A stretch of 64,000 nt of DNA from Cyclobacteriaceae bacterium. Its GTDB lineage: Bacteria; Bacteroidota; Bacteroidia; Cytophagales; Cyclobacteriaceae. The notes beneath the pieces are model-generated. The model was not told where the DNA came from and made no database searches. It saw only the letters and a list, made by a program, of their open reading frames with translations. The stretch covers positions 806,001 to 870,000 of the forward strand of contig JAIBBC010000002.1 in the NCBI GenBank assembly GCA_019694875.1, given 5' to 3'. This document shows, piece by piece, positions 23,571 through 32,984 of the stretch (the stretch's first letter is position 1; every line of letters begins with the position of its first letter). The position numbers and the translations under genes were made by a program.

Positions 23571-24086
23571 ATGATCACTCTTAAGGTCGTAACGTACGAA
23601 GTAGATAAGACACCCGATGATTTGTTTTCACAGATCAGTTGGCAGGTCGAGCGGTCAGACCGTCTGATGAATTTCTGGACCCGCACAACCGTGGATACCA
23701 CCAAGCCGTGGGTGGGGAAGATTAACAGCGGAGCGGGCACATTCCGGATGATCGAACCAAATTCGCATCACCTGTTCCCACTTCGGATCTTCGAAGGAAA
23801 CTATTTCGACATCTATGTCGAAGGAGAAGCAAGGGTGCGGGAGAATATTCTTCATGTTGAAGTTTCTTTTGGTATACGCGTGGCAACGGCAATGTGGCTG
23901 GTGATGGCAGCGTGTTTGGCGCTGGCGTCACTCAGTAGCTATTTTTTTGCAACAAACCCCGATCAAGTCAAGGGAGCACTGCTGGTGCCGCTTGTGTTTG
24001 CTGGTATTCCGGGATCACTGCTCCTTTATCAGTTGCAGCGGCTGAAGAGAAAGGTGTCGCTTTTTTTAGGAGCTAAAAACATGTAA
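23571..24086 (+). CDS. Hypothetical membrane protein
   Basis: A 171-residue protein with a soluble N-terminal ~95 residues and two transmembrane helices (about 103-124 and 134-152), ending with a basic tail. No recognised domain. The start is an ATG at 23571 after an A/T-rich leader. Its neighbours do not suggest a pathway. Confidence 0.55.
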   Translation: MITLKVVTYEVDKTPDDLFSQISWQVERSDRLMNFWTRTTVDTTKPWVGKINSGAGTFRMIEPNSHHLFPLRIFEGNYFDIYVEGEARVRENILHVEVSFGIRVATAMWLVMAACLALASLSSYFFATNPDQVKGALLVPLVFAGIPGSLLLYQLQRLKRKVSLFLGAKNM

Positions 24087-24131
24087 GAGGAAACCGGTGG
24101 CGAATACTATCAAATCCTCACTGCCGTTGTA

Positions 24132-25295
24132 ATGCAAACCCCGGTTATGACCACCCGCTCAATGTTCTTTTTAGTAGCCATGCTGCTGCTGGTTTTTGGT
24201 TGCAATAAGACTATCGAAACATTACCGGTTCTTGATATTCCACCACCCGATCCATGCAGAACCCGGGTTTGGGAGCCGCTGGATTCAGTTACAATCGATA
24301 CCATTTTCAACACGCATGGCAGCTACCGCGATTTTGTGGTAACACGCAAAGGCGTTGTTGCACTCAGCGAGAGCGGAAAACTGTTTCGTTGGGAACCCGG
24401 GAGCAGGCGTGCGAAACGGTTAACAGACCGTTCAGGCATCTCTGCAATAGCGTTGGATAAAGACGACAACATCTATTTTGTTGAACGAGACAAAAATATC
24501 TATCGGTATGATGCCACCGGAAAGCTTAACCTCGCAGGCCGGCTGGACAGTGTAATCCATCGGCTAGCGATAAATTCCAGAAATGAAGTGTTCGCCATCA
24601 CCTCGTATGGAATCCATAGCATGGATACTCAGCAAAAGTTTTTTCCTGACTCACTTCCGAACAATCCCTTTGTCATTCCCAGGTTTTGGTATAAGCCATC
24701 CTGCACCCTTGTCGATTCTGCGGATAATCTCTGGATTGGCTTTGACTATGGCGAATGGGGCGGCAATCTCATAAGCTTCAATACGATCACACGGAAATTC
24801 AATCCAATATTGTTTGATAGCGTTCTGATATCACTGTTGCCTGTCATGAGTGTATTTGCAGGGGAGAACAAGACAATCTACGCAACCACTGGAATGATGC
24901 ATTTCACCGTTAGTGGTGCCATATTGGCAATACAGAATCATAAGGCACGCGTGATCTACGACAGACTTTCTAAGCCGGAAGAGTTTCACGATTACCTCCA
25001 AACCGGAATTAGCAAGGGAGAGTACATCGGTCCCGGAGCATTCGACCATGCCAGCGGCCAATTGCTGTACTATTCAAACGATGGGTTTTTCTATGCAACG
25101 TTCTCCGGCAACCTTTTCTGCAAAGGTCTTTACTATAAACCCAGGCTAACGTGGGAACAAGGTCAGAAGATGGCGGTTGGACCTGGGATGAATGTTACAA
25201 AGATTCATTTCCTCGGGGATCGAGAATTCTTGTTTCTCACTTCCGAAAGCGGAATAGGCTACCTGAACCACGATAAGCTGACCTTTTTTGAATAG
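24132..25295 (+). CDS. Beta-propeller-like lipoprotein
   Basis: A 387-residue lipoprotein (MFFLVAMLLLVFGC, Cys at about 24). The mature part has repeated beta-strand blocks with SMP-30/NHL-like or two-component-regulator-propeller-like patterns: GVVALSESGKLFRWEPGS, ISAIALDKDDNIYFVERD, LAINSRNEVFAITSYG. Probably a surface-exposed propeller. The start is uncertain (24132, 24147 or 24162). Function unknown. Confidence 0.65.
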   Translation: MQTPVMTTRSMFFLVAMLLLVFGCNKTIETLPVLDIPPPDPCRTRVWEPLDSVTIDTIFNTHGSYRDFVVTRKGVVALSESGKLFRWEPGSRRAKRLTDRSGISAIALDKDDNIYFVERDKNIYRYDATGKLNLAGRLDSVIHRLAINSRNEVFAITSYGIHSMDTQQKFFPDSLPNNPFVIPRFWYKPSCTLVDSADNLWIGFDYGEWGGNLISFNTITRKFNPILFDSVLISLLPVMSVFAGENKTIYATTGMMHFTVSGAILAIQNHKARVIYDRLSKPEEFHDYLQTGISKGEYIGPGAFDHASGQLLYYSNDGFFYATFSGNLFCKGLYYKPRLTWEQGQKMAVGPGMNVTKIHFLGDREFLFLTSESGIGYLNHDKLTFFE

Positions 25296-25398
25296 CAATT
25301 GATTAAGATCGTCAAAAAAAGCATATAATAATCACCCCGGAATGGTGACGTTTGTGTAATGATTATCGCATATTTTGAAGTTGGCATTAATCCCCACC

Positions 25399-26751
25399 AT
25401 GCAAAAAAATAGTCAGCCAACCGGGCACATTACCAACCTGATAAAAACCCTTGCCTATATAATTATCTGGATGGTCATTTTTACTATCCCGGCAAAAGGA
25501 CAGCATAGTCAATTTGAAAAGCTCAGCGATACCTATGTGCAACGGTATGTCGACAATGGCGACTTCAGCGGAAACATTCTAATCGCAAAAGGGGATAAGG
25601 TCATTTTTAACAAGTCGTACGGAAAGTCGAACTATGAGTTAAACATCCCGATGCGCAGCGATGTCAGGTTTCGCATAGCCTCCGTATCAAAAACCTTTAC
25701 TGCAGCAGCAGTTGTGTTACTGAATAACCAGGGTGCGCTGTCGTATTCTGATAAACTCAGTAAGTATATTCCTGACTTCACCGGGGCTGACCGAATTTCA
25801 ATTCTTCATTTGCTATTGCATCAATCCGGAGTAGCCGATATCGAATATGACAACTATGCACTCGACAGACTGTCGCTCGATGAGACAGTCAACACCATTA
25901 AAAGTAAACCATTGTACTTTGAGCCGGGATCAGGTTCGCGCTATAGCAATTCAGGTTATCTGCTTCTGGCGTATGTAATTCAAAAAGCTTCCGGCATGCG
26001 TTATGATCAGTATCTGAAGGAAGCCGTATTCGATAAACTGCAAATGAGCAACACAACGGTTGAACACACAGGTGAAATAATCATTAATAAAGCTTCGGGT
26101 TATGCCATTGGAAATCGAACCAGCAACATCGCTACAGCTGCGTGGTATGACATTGACCTGGAAACCGGCAGCGGTTCCATTGTGTCTACCACAGGTGATC
26201 TGCTGAAATGGGCCCGTGCCGTTGACGAAAATATTTTATTCAACAGACTAACTTTACCGTTTCCGTTCGGATGGGGCCCGAGAGAATATTTCAAGAATAA
26301 AAAAAGCATCGAACAATCCGGGTTTCTCAATGGTTACTCGTCTTATATAACGGTGTACCCGGATGATGACCTGGTAATCGTAGCCCTTTCCAATATCAGC
26401 TCATGTTTTAATGAAAAATCAGGAAGAGACCTCGCGGCCATTTACTATGGGGAAAAATATGACTTGCCGAAGAGGAGAGTGCCGTTCGAGCCGCTTGACC
26501 TGAATGCTTATACCGGAAAATATTCATGGCCGGGATACAAGGAATTTGTAATCGAGCGAAAAGGAGACGGAATTCAGTGGCGGTTTATCGATGAAAAGAA
26601 CGGTTCTCCGCTGGCGCCTGTTGCCAAAGACACATTTGTCTTAAGACTGATGAATAGTACCATTAAATTCCGGGATGTAGTTAATGGGAAAAGTACAGCG
26701 TTAACGTTTTCAACCGGGGCTGACGAAACGCTGTGTAATCGGATTGAGTAA
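25399..26751 (+). CDS. Serine hydrolase, class C beta-lactamase/PBP-like
   Basis: A ~450-residue exported or membrane-anchored protein (N-terminal helix LIKTLAYIIIWMVIFTI). The SxxK motif is S95-V-S-K98 in RIASVSKTFT and the YxN motif is Y182-S-N184. The C-terminal domain is about 370-450. Such proteins are esterases, D-aminopeptidases or penicillin-binding proteins; a true beta-lactamase is not shown. ATG 25399 is preferred over a TTG at 25375. Confidence 0.85.
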   Translation: MQKNSQPTGHITNLIKTLAYIIIWMVIFTIPAKGQHSQFEKLSDTYVQRYVDNGDFSGNILIAKGDKVIFNKSYGKSNYELNIPMRSDVRFRIASVSKTFTAAAVVLLNNQGALSYSDKLSKYIPDFTGADRISILHLLLHQSGVADIEYDNYALDRLSLDETVNTIKSKPLYFEPGSGSRYSNSGYLLLAYVIQKASGMRYDQYLKEAVFDKLQMSNTTVEHTGEIIINKASGYAIGNRTSNIATAAWYDIDLETGSGSIVSTTGDLLKWARAVDENILFNRLTLPFPFGWGPREYFKNKKSIEQSGFLNGYSSYITVYPDDDLVIVALSNISSCFNEKSGRDLAAIYYGEKYDLPKRRVPFEPLDLNAYTGKYSWPGYKEFVIERKGDGIQWRFIDEKNGSPLAPVAKDTFVLRLMNSTIKFRDVVNGKSTALTFSTGADETLCNRIE

Positions 26752-26813
26752 CGCAACCTTAAATCACGATAGCTGACATTCTTTAAATGACAGCTGGCGC
26801 TCAAAGATTAATA

Positions 26814-27509
26814 TTATTTCAACACCCCGATAATCACCCCAAAGTTTCCGTCAAGCTGCGTCCAGTTTTCTTCTGGGAGGTACGTGCGGGAAACAAAGCC
26901 GTCCAGGTACAAAGCATTCCTGCAGCCCATTGCTTTGAAAGCTTCAGCGAAATCAAAAAAGTTGATTTCGACTTTTGACATCAAAAATACAACGCGGTTG
27001 TCGGGCAAAACACCAACACCGTTTCGGATGTTAAGATTAACAGATCCCTTTTTAAAAGCCGGATGAATTTCACCACTAATCAATAGCATCGGCCCCGATT
27101 GAGTGGCAACTCTTACTCCTGAAATGCTTTTGAAATCTTCTGTTTTACAAATACCTGCACGGTTTTCAGCAGTGATGTAGAAAACGCCATTTGGTTTAAG
27201 ATAAAAATTCCCGGAACCCGATGCGGTATCAAGTTTGGTGTGTTGTGTTCCGTTTTCGATAAACAATCCTTGGGGAGCATTTTCGCGGGTGTACATTCCG
27301 CCATTCATGGCGAAGCGCAATTGGCTGTTCTGATTTTCTATGAAAGTCTTGAGATTTAAAATGCTCTTCAGGATTTGTCCGCGGTCATCCTTCCAGTAAA
27401 ATGAAACTTGAGAGGCTTCAATTGTAAAGCTCACAAATCGTGCATCTTTTTGCTGCGCCTGGAGCGTTGCAAAAGCAAGAAAGAAAAAAAGCAAAAGCCG
27501 GACCTTCAT
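26814..27509 (-). CDS. NAGPA-domain (phosphodiester glycosidase, DUF2233) protein
   Basis: An exported protein of about 231 residues starting MKVRLLLFFFLAFATLQAQQ. The phosphodiester glycosidase domain is indicated by FAMNGGMYTRENAPQGLFIE, VRVATQSGPMLL, RNGVGVLPDNRVVFLMS and NALYLDGFVSRTYLPE. The family contains the enzyme that uncovers mannose-6-phosphate in animals; the bacterial members probably act on exopolysaccharide or cell-wall glycosidic phosphodiesters. It is convergent with the serine hydrolase gene. Confidence 0.85.
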   Translation of the reverse strand: MKVRLLLFFFLAFATLQAQQKDARFVSFTIEASQVSFYWKDDRGQILKSILNLKTFIENQNSQLRFAMNGGMYTRENAPQGLFIENGTQHTKLDTASGSGNFYLKPNGVFYITAENRAGICKTEDFKSISGVRVATQSGPMLLISGEIHPAFKKGSVNLNIRNGVGVLPDNRVVFLMSKVEINFFDFAEAFKAMGCRNALYLDGFVSRTYLPEENWTQLDGNFGVIIGVLK

Positions 27510-27574
27510 CGTGCTTGCAAAATACACAAAGGAAAACCCCGGCTCAAATGCCTGACTAAAGCGACAGCTTAAAA

Positions 27575-28081
27575 TTACTTGCTCAGCTTCTCCAGCAACT
27601 CATCAAGCGAGTTCAGCGTCATCGTAAATCCTTCCTTGAAGCCCATCTTCATGGTCGCCTCCATATCTTCCAGTGTTTTGCACTGAATCATGATATCAAC
27701 CGTGGTAACTCCGTTCTTCTCGGTGAAGTTTAAATTCCAATCCGAGCCGGGATCTTCCGGTTTCACGTTTCCTTCTTTGTCGCAAAACGCATCAAAGTAT
27801 TTGAAGTTTGAAATAGGAGAAACAGACGTGTAGCTCTGAATCGCCCAACCTTCCTGGCTGCCATCGGGGCTTACCATAGCGTAAAGTCTGCGGCCGCCTT
27901 TCTTGAATTCCATTTCCTTGGTGCGCGAAAGCCACGGCTTGGGCGCCCACCACTGATCGAGCAAATCAGCTTTGGTGAATGTATCCCACACCAGCTTCTG
28001 CGGAGCAGCAAACTCTTTGCGAACGGTAACGGTTAAATCTTGTTTGTTTACGATAAAATCAAATTGCAGTCCTGGTTTCAT
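27575..28081 (-). CDS. SRPBCC (AHSA1-type START-like) protein
   Basis: A 168-residue protein of the Aha1-C/START-like fold: [20 protein letters not shown] near the start, WWAPKPW, and ITLE-type C-terminal helix ([20 protein letters not shown]). These proteins bind small hydrophobic ligands or act in stress response; partners are unknown. It is the third gene of an ArsR-SRPBCC-SRPBCC unit, 70 bp after the second gene. Confidence 0.85.
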   Translation of the reverse strand: MKPGLQFDFIVNKQDLTVTVRKEFAAPQKLVWDTFTKADLLDQWWAPKPWLSRTKEMEFKKGGRRLYAMVSPDGSQEGWAIQSYTSVSPISNFKYFDAFCDKEGNVKPEDPGSDWNLNFTEKNGVTTVDIMIQCKTLEDMEATMKMGFKEGFTMTLNSLDELLEKLSK

Positions 28082-28151
28082 ATTCGTAGTGTTTAATGTT
28101 TATGATTTATTTTTTGATGTATTAACATTGACTTGACGGGCGGTATAACTA

Positions 28152-28643
28152 CTAAAGCTTTGTTAACAATTCATCCAGCTTTTCGTAGCCTTCGTTAACA
28201 CCGCTTTCCATGCCACTCGCCATAATCGCGTCCCGGTCGGCCTGCGATCGACACACAGAGTGCACCGTTACGCGCGTGCGGTTTCCGGGTAAAGCTTCAA
28301 ACGTGGTGCAGTCGAGCGTTACATGACCACGCTGCGGTAAACCTTCGAATTCAAACGTCTGGATAATGCGCTCCGGTGCCGTTACCTCGTGAATCGCACC
28401 GTTGAACGTGGCAACAGTCTTTCCGCTTTTATCAACTACACTGTAGCGATAGGCGCCACCCGACTTTGAATTGTAATAGTGAATCTTCATGTCGTACTTT
28501 TTCGGACCGAGCCATTGCTTGATCAGTTCGGGATCTTCATGTGCTTTGAATACCAGCTCGCGCGGTGCATCGAACTCGCGCACAACCGACACATCCGTGC
28601 GGCCGGGTTCGGCTATAATTTTCGTTTCGGGTTTTGCTTTCAT
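28152..28643 (-). CDS. SRPBCC (AHSA1-type START-like) protein
   Basis: A 163-residue relative of the following gene: VSVVREFDAPRELVFKAHED, IKQWLGPKKY, and an ending in YEKLDELLTKL. Its start overlaps the stop of the ArsR gene by four bases (ATGA), so the two are translationally coupled. The ArsR-AHSA1 pairing is common in bacteria; the AHSA1 protein may be the function under ArsR control. Confidence 0.85.
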   Translation of the reverse strand: MKAKPETKIIAEPGRTDVSVVREFDAPRELVFKAHEDPELIKQWLGPKKYDMKIHYYNSKSGGAYRYSVVDKSGKTVATFNGAIHEVTAPERIIQTFEFEGLPQRGHVTLDCTTFEALPGNRTRVTVHSVCRSQADRDAIMASGMESGVNEGYEKLDELLTKL

Positions 28644-28993
28644 GATTTCTTCTTTTTTGATTTTTTAGTTCGTTCTTCGGCCTGCATTTTTTCCAGCAGT
28701 GAATCAAGCTTGCTGTAACGTTCTTCCCACAACTTGCGGAAAGGCTCGAGCCAGTCGCTTACTTCGCTCATCTTCTTCGGCTGCAGGTAACAGTACCGCT
28801 CCCGTCCCTGTGGATTGATCGTCACCAATCCACATTCGGTTAAGATTTTGATATGCTGCGAAATGGCGGGCCGGCTGATGTGAAAGTTTTCGGCAATCGA
28901 ATTCAGGTTCAGTTGCTTGTGGGTGAGCATGTTTAAAATATCACGCCTCACCGGGTCGGCAATCGCCTGGAATACATCTCTGCGGGTTTCCAT
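28640..28993 (-). CDS. ArsR family transcriptional regulator
   Basis: A 117-residue winged-helix regulator when started at METRRDVFQAIADPVRRDIL (28993). A start at 29044 would place the coding region over the operator, so it is rejected. The HTH is HKQLNLNSIAENFHISRPAI followed by SQHIKILTECGLV. No cysteine metal-binding motif is seen, so it probably does not sense arsenite. It overlaps the downstream SRPBCC gene by four bases. Confidence 0.85.
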   Translation of the reverse strand: METRRDVFQAIADPVRRDILNMLTHKQLNLNSIAENFHISRPAISQHIKILTECGLVTINPQGRERYCYLQPKKMSEVSDWLEPFRKLWEERYSKLDSLLEKMQAEERTKKSKKKKS

Positions 28994-28998
28994 AATAT

Positions 28999-29040
28999 GT
29001 AAGTATATGGTTACAAATATATATGTAAGTATATACTTAC
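28999..29040. promoter_or_regulatory. ArsR operator: two palindromes
   Basis: GTAAGTATATACTTAC (29025-29040) is a perfect 16-bp palindrome, and GTAAGTATATGGTTAC (28999-29014) is a near copy with 26 bp between centres. Both lie immediately upstream of the ArsR start, as expected for an autoregulated operator. Confidence 0.7.
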
Positions 29041-29220
29041 GCAAATTTCTACCGAATTTTTTTGCTTAAAGTTGAAGATAGGAGCGGGGAACTGGACGAA
29101 AACGTGGAGCGTAGAATCAGCTGCAACAACAACCGAGTGTCAGACTGAGCAAGTCGAAGGCAAACGAGGCCATGCAATAACGCTTGACAGCGTGCGCGAA
29201 GTCGAAGGTTAAAGTGGTAA

Positions 29221-30423
29221 CTACAAATAACTAAGCCACCACTTCTCCGGGTGCTGACTCTTGTATCGGTCGTACCGTTTGCACAGCGGATACAAGCCCA
29301 CCACGATCAGTATCCAAACGAGATAAACAATTCCTAACCCATAACCTTCGCCCGGAGCGACAAACATGAACGGAAACTGCTCGCCTACATTCGAAGCATC
29401 AGCAAAGCTATGGCCACGCGCAAAGAAGCAGATCATGGCCGCCACATGGATCACATAAATATGCAGGATGTAATAAAAGAATGCCGTGCGTCCGAACACA
29501 ATCATCGAATCGGTAAACGCGTTTTTGATTTTCTCTACATAAGCCAGCAGCAGCAGCGCAGGACCAAGCGTCATGCACAGGAAAAGAAGGGAAGGTGGAT
29601 ATTTAGTCGTGTTCACGAACGACAGCAGCGTGAACACTCCGTTCTTTTGTGCCGACCATTCAACCGGATCACCATACACATTCGTGAACCGTACGATAAT
29701 AAAGAGCGCAATCAGGCCCAGGCCGATCCGTACGAGCATTTTCTTTCTTACTTCTGCCGGATAGGTTGCGGTAAACAGAATGCCTGCGCAGTATCCAAGC
29801 ATCATCACACCCATCCACGCGGGGAAGGGGTATACGAGTAAGGCCACGTGATTGGGCGCGTATTGATAGGGAGTAAACACTCCATGGTGAAACAAATCCC
29901 ACCAGAAGTTTGCGTGAAAACCAGGGGCAGCCTCCGGAAAGTCGAGCAGGTTATGGCCTGCTACGAGAACTACCCCGAGCATGAATATGAGCTTGTACGG
30001 AATTTTAGCGAGGATCAGTAATCCGAATAACAGCATGCTGATACCGATCGCCCAGATTACCTGGAACGGGGTGATGTTATAATGCACATTGAACGTCCAG
30101 CCAAAACTTACAATCAGCCACTCAACCGCAATGAGCCACAGGCCGCGCTTCACCAGGAAGATGCCAAGTTCGTGTTTTGTTTTCCGCTGACTTTGTAAAT
30201 AGATTGATGTTCCCGAAAGGAAAATGAATACAGGTGCACAGAAGTGCGTGATCCAGCGGGTAAAAAATAAAAAAGCAGTAGTTGTTGAGAGATCCAGGGG
30301 GTTGGCAGTATTCGCTCCAATATGAAAGTAATCACGAACGTGGTCAAGCGCCATAATCACCATGGCTATTCCGCGTACAACGTCAATGGATTCGATCCGT
30401 TTTTTGGCAAGTGGGGTGGTCAT
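29221..30423 (-). CDS. DUF1624/heparan-alpha-glucosaminide N-acetyltransferase-like membrane protein
   Basis: A 400-residue protein with about ten transmembrane helices. The N-terminal IESIDVVRGIAMVIMALDHV (with VRG and DH) is the hallmark of the DUF1624/acyltransferase-like superfamily, followed by FLSGTSIYL. Members move acetyl groups across the membrane or modify polysaccharides; the substrate is unknown. Start ATG at 30423. It is divergent from the CAT-like gene. Confidence 0.85.
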   Translation of the reverse strand: MTTPLAKKRIESIDVVRGIAMVIMALDHVRDYFHIGANTANPLDLSTTTAFLFFTRWITHFCAPVFIFLSGTSIYLQSQRKTKHELGIFLVKRGLWLIAVEWLIVSFGWTFNVHYNITPFQVIWAIGISMLLFGLLILAKIPYKLIFMLGVVLVAGHNLLDFPEAAPGFHANFWWDLFHHGVFTPYQYAPNHVALLVYPFPAWMGVMMLGYCAGILFTATYPAEVRKKMLVRIGLGLIALFIIVRFTNVYGDPVEWSAQKNGVFTLLSFVNTTKYPPSLLFLCMTLGPALLLLAYVEKIKNAFTDSMIVFGRTAFFYYILHIYVIHVAAMICFFARGHSFADASNVGEQFPFMFVAPGEGYGLGIVYLVWILIVVGLYPLCKRYDRYKSQHPEKWWLSYL

Positions 30424-30523
30424 GAGAGCAAATAAGGTTTTTACGGCGACTAATTCAAGCCCGGTTACTTGACGTCAATTGGGGTAATTATTTGATAACC
30501 CGGTTTTGAACTATCTTGCGTTT

Positions 30524-31146
30524 GTGAAAAGGCAACTTGACATCTCCCGCTGGGCAAGAAAAGACCACTTTAACTTCTTCAGAAAATTTGAAGAACCTTT
30601 CTTCGGTGTGACGATCCGCGTGGATTGCACGAATGCATACGCCAAAGCGAAGGCAGTCAATGCTTCATTCTTTCTGTACTATCTGCATAAATCGCTGGTC
30701 GCGGTAAACAAAATTGAACCATTCCGCTATCGCATTTCTGGTGACGATGTGTTTGTTTACGATCAGGTTAACGCGTCACCCACCATCAACCGGCCGGATG
30801 GTACCTTTGGTTTCGCATACCTCGATTATCATGAACGTTTTGAAATATTTCATAAACATGCAGCTGCTATTATAGAGGATGTAAAGAAGAGTACGGGCCT
30901 GTTCCGGCTATCGCTGGTGAAAATGTTATTCATTACTCGTCTGTACCCTGGCTTAATTTTACATCACTTTCGCATGCACGGAGTTTTTCATTCAACGATT
31001 CCATCCCGAAAATCTCGTTCGGCAGAATGTCAGAAGAATCAGAAAGACGAATGATGCCTGTCTCAATTCATGTGCATCATGCATTGCTGGACGGGTATCA
31101 TGTAGGCCTGTTTGCTGAACAGTTTCAGCAACTTCTCAACGACTAA
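30524..31146 (+). pseudogene. Chloramphenicol acetyltransferase-like gene with a frameshift
   Basis: The 5' part reads MKRQLDISRWARKDHFNFFR from a GTG at 30524 and matches the start of CatA-type acetyltransferases. The frame then runs into unrelated sequence. In the -1 frame from about 30904 the sequence reads PAIAGENVIHYSSVPWL, FTSLSHARSF, IPKISFGRM and, at the end, HVHHALLDGYHVGLFAEQF with the catalytic HHxxxDG motif. Loss of one base near TTCCGG (30902-30907) explains the break; restoring it gives one frame to 31146. Either a real pseudogene or a sequencing error. If intact, it would be a CAT-fold acetyltransferase. Confidence 0.8.
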
Positions 31147-31149
31147 CAA

Positions 31150-31560
31150 TCATTCTTTTTTCAGCTTCACCGGCCAGTGAGCATTTACGGTTTCGCGTAA
31201 TTGCTTGATTGACTCCTCCAGGCTGAACAGTTTCGGGATCACTGTACTTGCACCAAGTTCTGCGCAATAGTCGGTTTCACGCTTGTTGATGGATGTGCTG
31301 TACATGATAATCGGCACATCGCGTAAGGCATGGTATCGCTTCAGCCAGGCGAGTAACTCAATACCACTCATTTTCGGCATATTGATGTCTAGAAAAATCA
31401 AATCGGGTGTTACCGAACCGCTAGAGAGCCTCTGAAGTGCATCTTCACAATCGTTCGCAGTAATGCATTGCAGTTGCGGATCAATTTGCCGGATGATGTC
31501 GGTAAACATCATCAGGTCGTCATCATCATCGTCACAATAAAAAATAACCCCGTTGCTCAT
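31150..31560 (-). CDS. Stand-alone response regulator receiver protein
   Basis: A 136-residue CheY-like receiver: YCDDDDDDLMMF (acidic pocket), phosphoacceptor aspartate in LIFLDINMPKMSG, MYSTS, and the lysine in VIPKLFS. No output domain. Such rcp-type receivers often work with hybrid histidine kinases or phytochromes; none is adjacent. It is convergent with the CAT-like pseudogene. Confidence 0.9.
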   Translation of the reverse strand: MSNGVIFYCDDDDDDLMMFTDIIRQIDPQLQCITANDCEDALQRLSSGSVTPDLIFLDINMPKMSGIELLAWLKRYHALRDVPIIMYSTSINKRETDYCAELGASTVIPKLFSLEESIKQLRETVNAHWPVKLKKE

Positions 31561-31777
31561 TCCATCTCAAAAAATCCAAAAAGAACCATTGGGGGAGTTG
31601 GTTCGCAACGATTTTACGGATAACAATTCTGTTCGCGCAATAAAAACCGCTGATTGTTGAAAAACTGCGATGAAAGGAGGTATGGGCAGATGAAAATTGC
31701 CGGCTGGCGCATTTGTTAATCGGAAACAAATAGCAGTTCGGGCCAAACCTGTCAGCCGATTGTCTTACCTTACACGT

Positions 31778-32947
31778 ATGAAAAAAATGCTCTGCCTGGC
31801 TTTGTTAATCGCTTTCGCGGATGTGGTTTCTGCGCAAACCTGGTATAAAGGAAACCTGCACACGCATTCGTACTGGAGCGATGGCGATGAATTCCCGGAA
31901 ATGATTATGGACTGGTACAAGACACATGGCTACCAGTTCATCGGCTTGTCGGACCATAACACGCTGGCCGCAGGAGAAAAGTGGAAGAAGGTTGCCAAGA
32001 GCAAACTGTACGAAGATGGGTTTACCAAGTACCTGGAAAAATATGGGAGTAATTGGGTTGTTTATAAAATCGACTCAGGCCGAACACTTGTTAAACTAAA
32101 AACGCTTGCTGAGTACCGACCGAACTTTGAAGACAGTAACTTCCTGATCATCCAGTCGGAAGAGATTACATCGCGTTTTGAAAATAGGCCTATTCACATG
32201 AATGCCACCAACGTGCAGTCGATCATTGGTCCGCAGGACGGCCAGTCGGTAACGGAAGTGATGCAAAAGACGGTTGACGCGGTACGCAAGCAGCGTGAGG
32301 AGTCCGGAACACCGATGATCATCCATCTTAATCATCCTAATTTTGGTTGGGGCGTTTCCGTGCAGGATATTATTGATTTGAAAGGCGAGCGTTTCTTTGA
32401 AGTATATAATGGTCATCCCGCGGTAAATAATTGTGGCGATTCGGTACATCCGGCTACCGAGGAAATGTGGGACCGGATCAATGTTGCGTATGCGAATCGT
32501 GGTCAACCGTTGTTATACGGGCTCGCAACAGACGATAGTCACAACTACCATCAGTTCGGTAAAACGTTCAGCAATTCCGGAAGGGGATGGGTAATGGTGA
32601 GAGCGAACGCATTAACTCCTGAGGCGTTGATTGAAGCCATTGAGGCGGGTGAGTTCTATGCATCTACGGGTGTTACGCTTAATAACGTGTCTTTTCAAAA
32701 TCACAATTTAGACGTGAGCGTTAAACCCGAACCTGGGATTACCTACACCATCGAGTTTGTGGGTGTGAAGAAAGGCGAACAGACGTCACGCGTGCTGAAG
32801 AAAGTTCAAGGTATAAAAGCAAGTTTCAGGCTCACAAAGAAGTACGTATTTGTCCGTGCGCGGATTACATCATCAAAGAAAAAAGAAAACCCCTTTCAGG
32901 ATAACGATGTTGAAATGGCCTGGATACAACCCGTGACGTTTGAGTAA
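31778..32947 (+). CDS. PHP-domain phosphoesterase, exported
   Basis: A 389-residue protein with signal peptide MKKMLCLALLIAFADVVSAQ. A PHP domain follows: GNLHTHSYWSDGD (metal-binding HTH), FIGLSDHNTL, LNHPN, and TDDSHNYHQFG. These give most of the metal ligands, so metal-dependent phosphoester or related hydrolysis is expected, outside the cytoplasm. ATG 31778 is chosen because it makes the signal peptide. A dispersed-repeat cluster follows. Confidence 0.85.
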   Translation: MKKMLCLALLIAFADVVSAQTWYKGNLHTHSYWSDGDEFPEMIMDWYKTHGYQFIGLSDHNTLAAGEKWKKVAKSKLYEDGFTKYLEKYGSNWVVYKIDSGRTLVKLKTLAEYRPNFEDSNFLIIQSEEITSRFENRPIHMNATNVQSIIGPQDGQSVTEVMQKTVDAVRKQREESGTPMIIHLNHPNFGWGVSVQDIIDLKGERFFEVYNGHPAVNNCGDSVHPATEEMWDRINVAYANRGQPLLYGLATDDSHNYHQFGKTFSNSGRGWVMVRANALTPEALIEAIEAGEFYASTGVTLNNVSFQNHNLDVSVKPEPGITYTIEFVGVKKGEQTSRVLKKVQGIKASFRLTKKYVFVRARITSSKKKENPFQDNDVEMAWIQPVTFE

Positions 32948-32984
32948 ATCAATTCCTTTCGACTTAAGACAACCTTTGCGAATT

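Noticed and set aside
25399-26751. A true resistance-type beta-lactamase
   Set aside because: SxxK and YxN motifs are shared by esterases and PBP-like proteins; nothing specific to class C resistance enzymes is visible.
29138-29165. GTCAGACTGAGC...GTCGAAG fragment as a gene or regulatory site
   Set aside because: It resembles a common dispersed repeat fragment also seen near 13515; too short and degraded to call.
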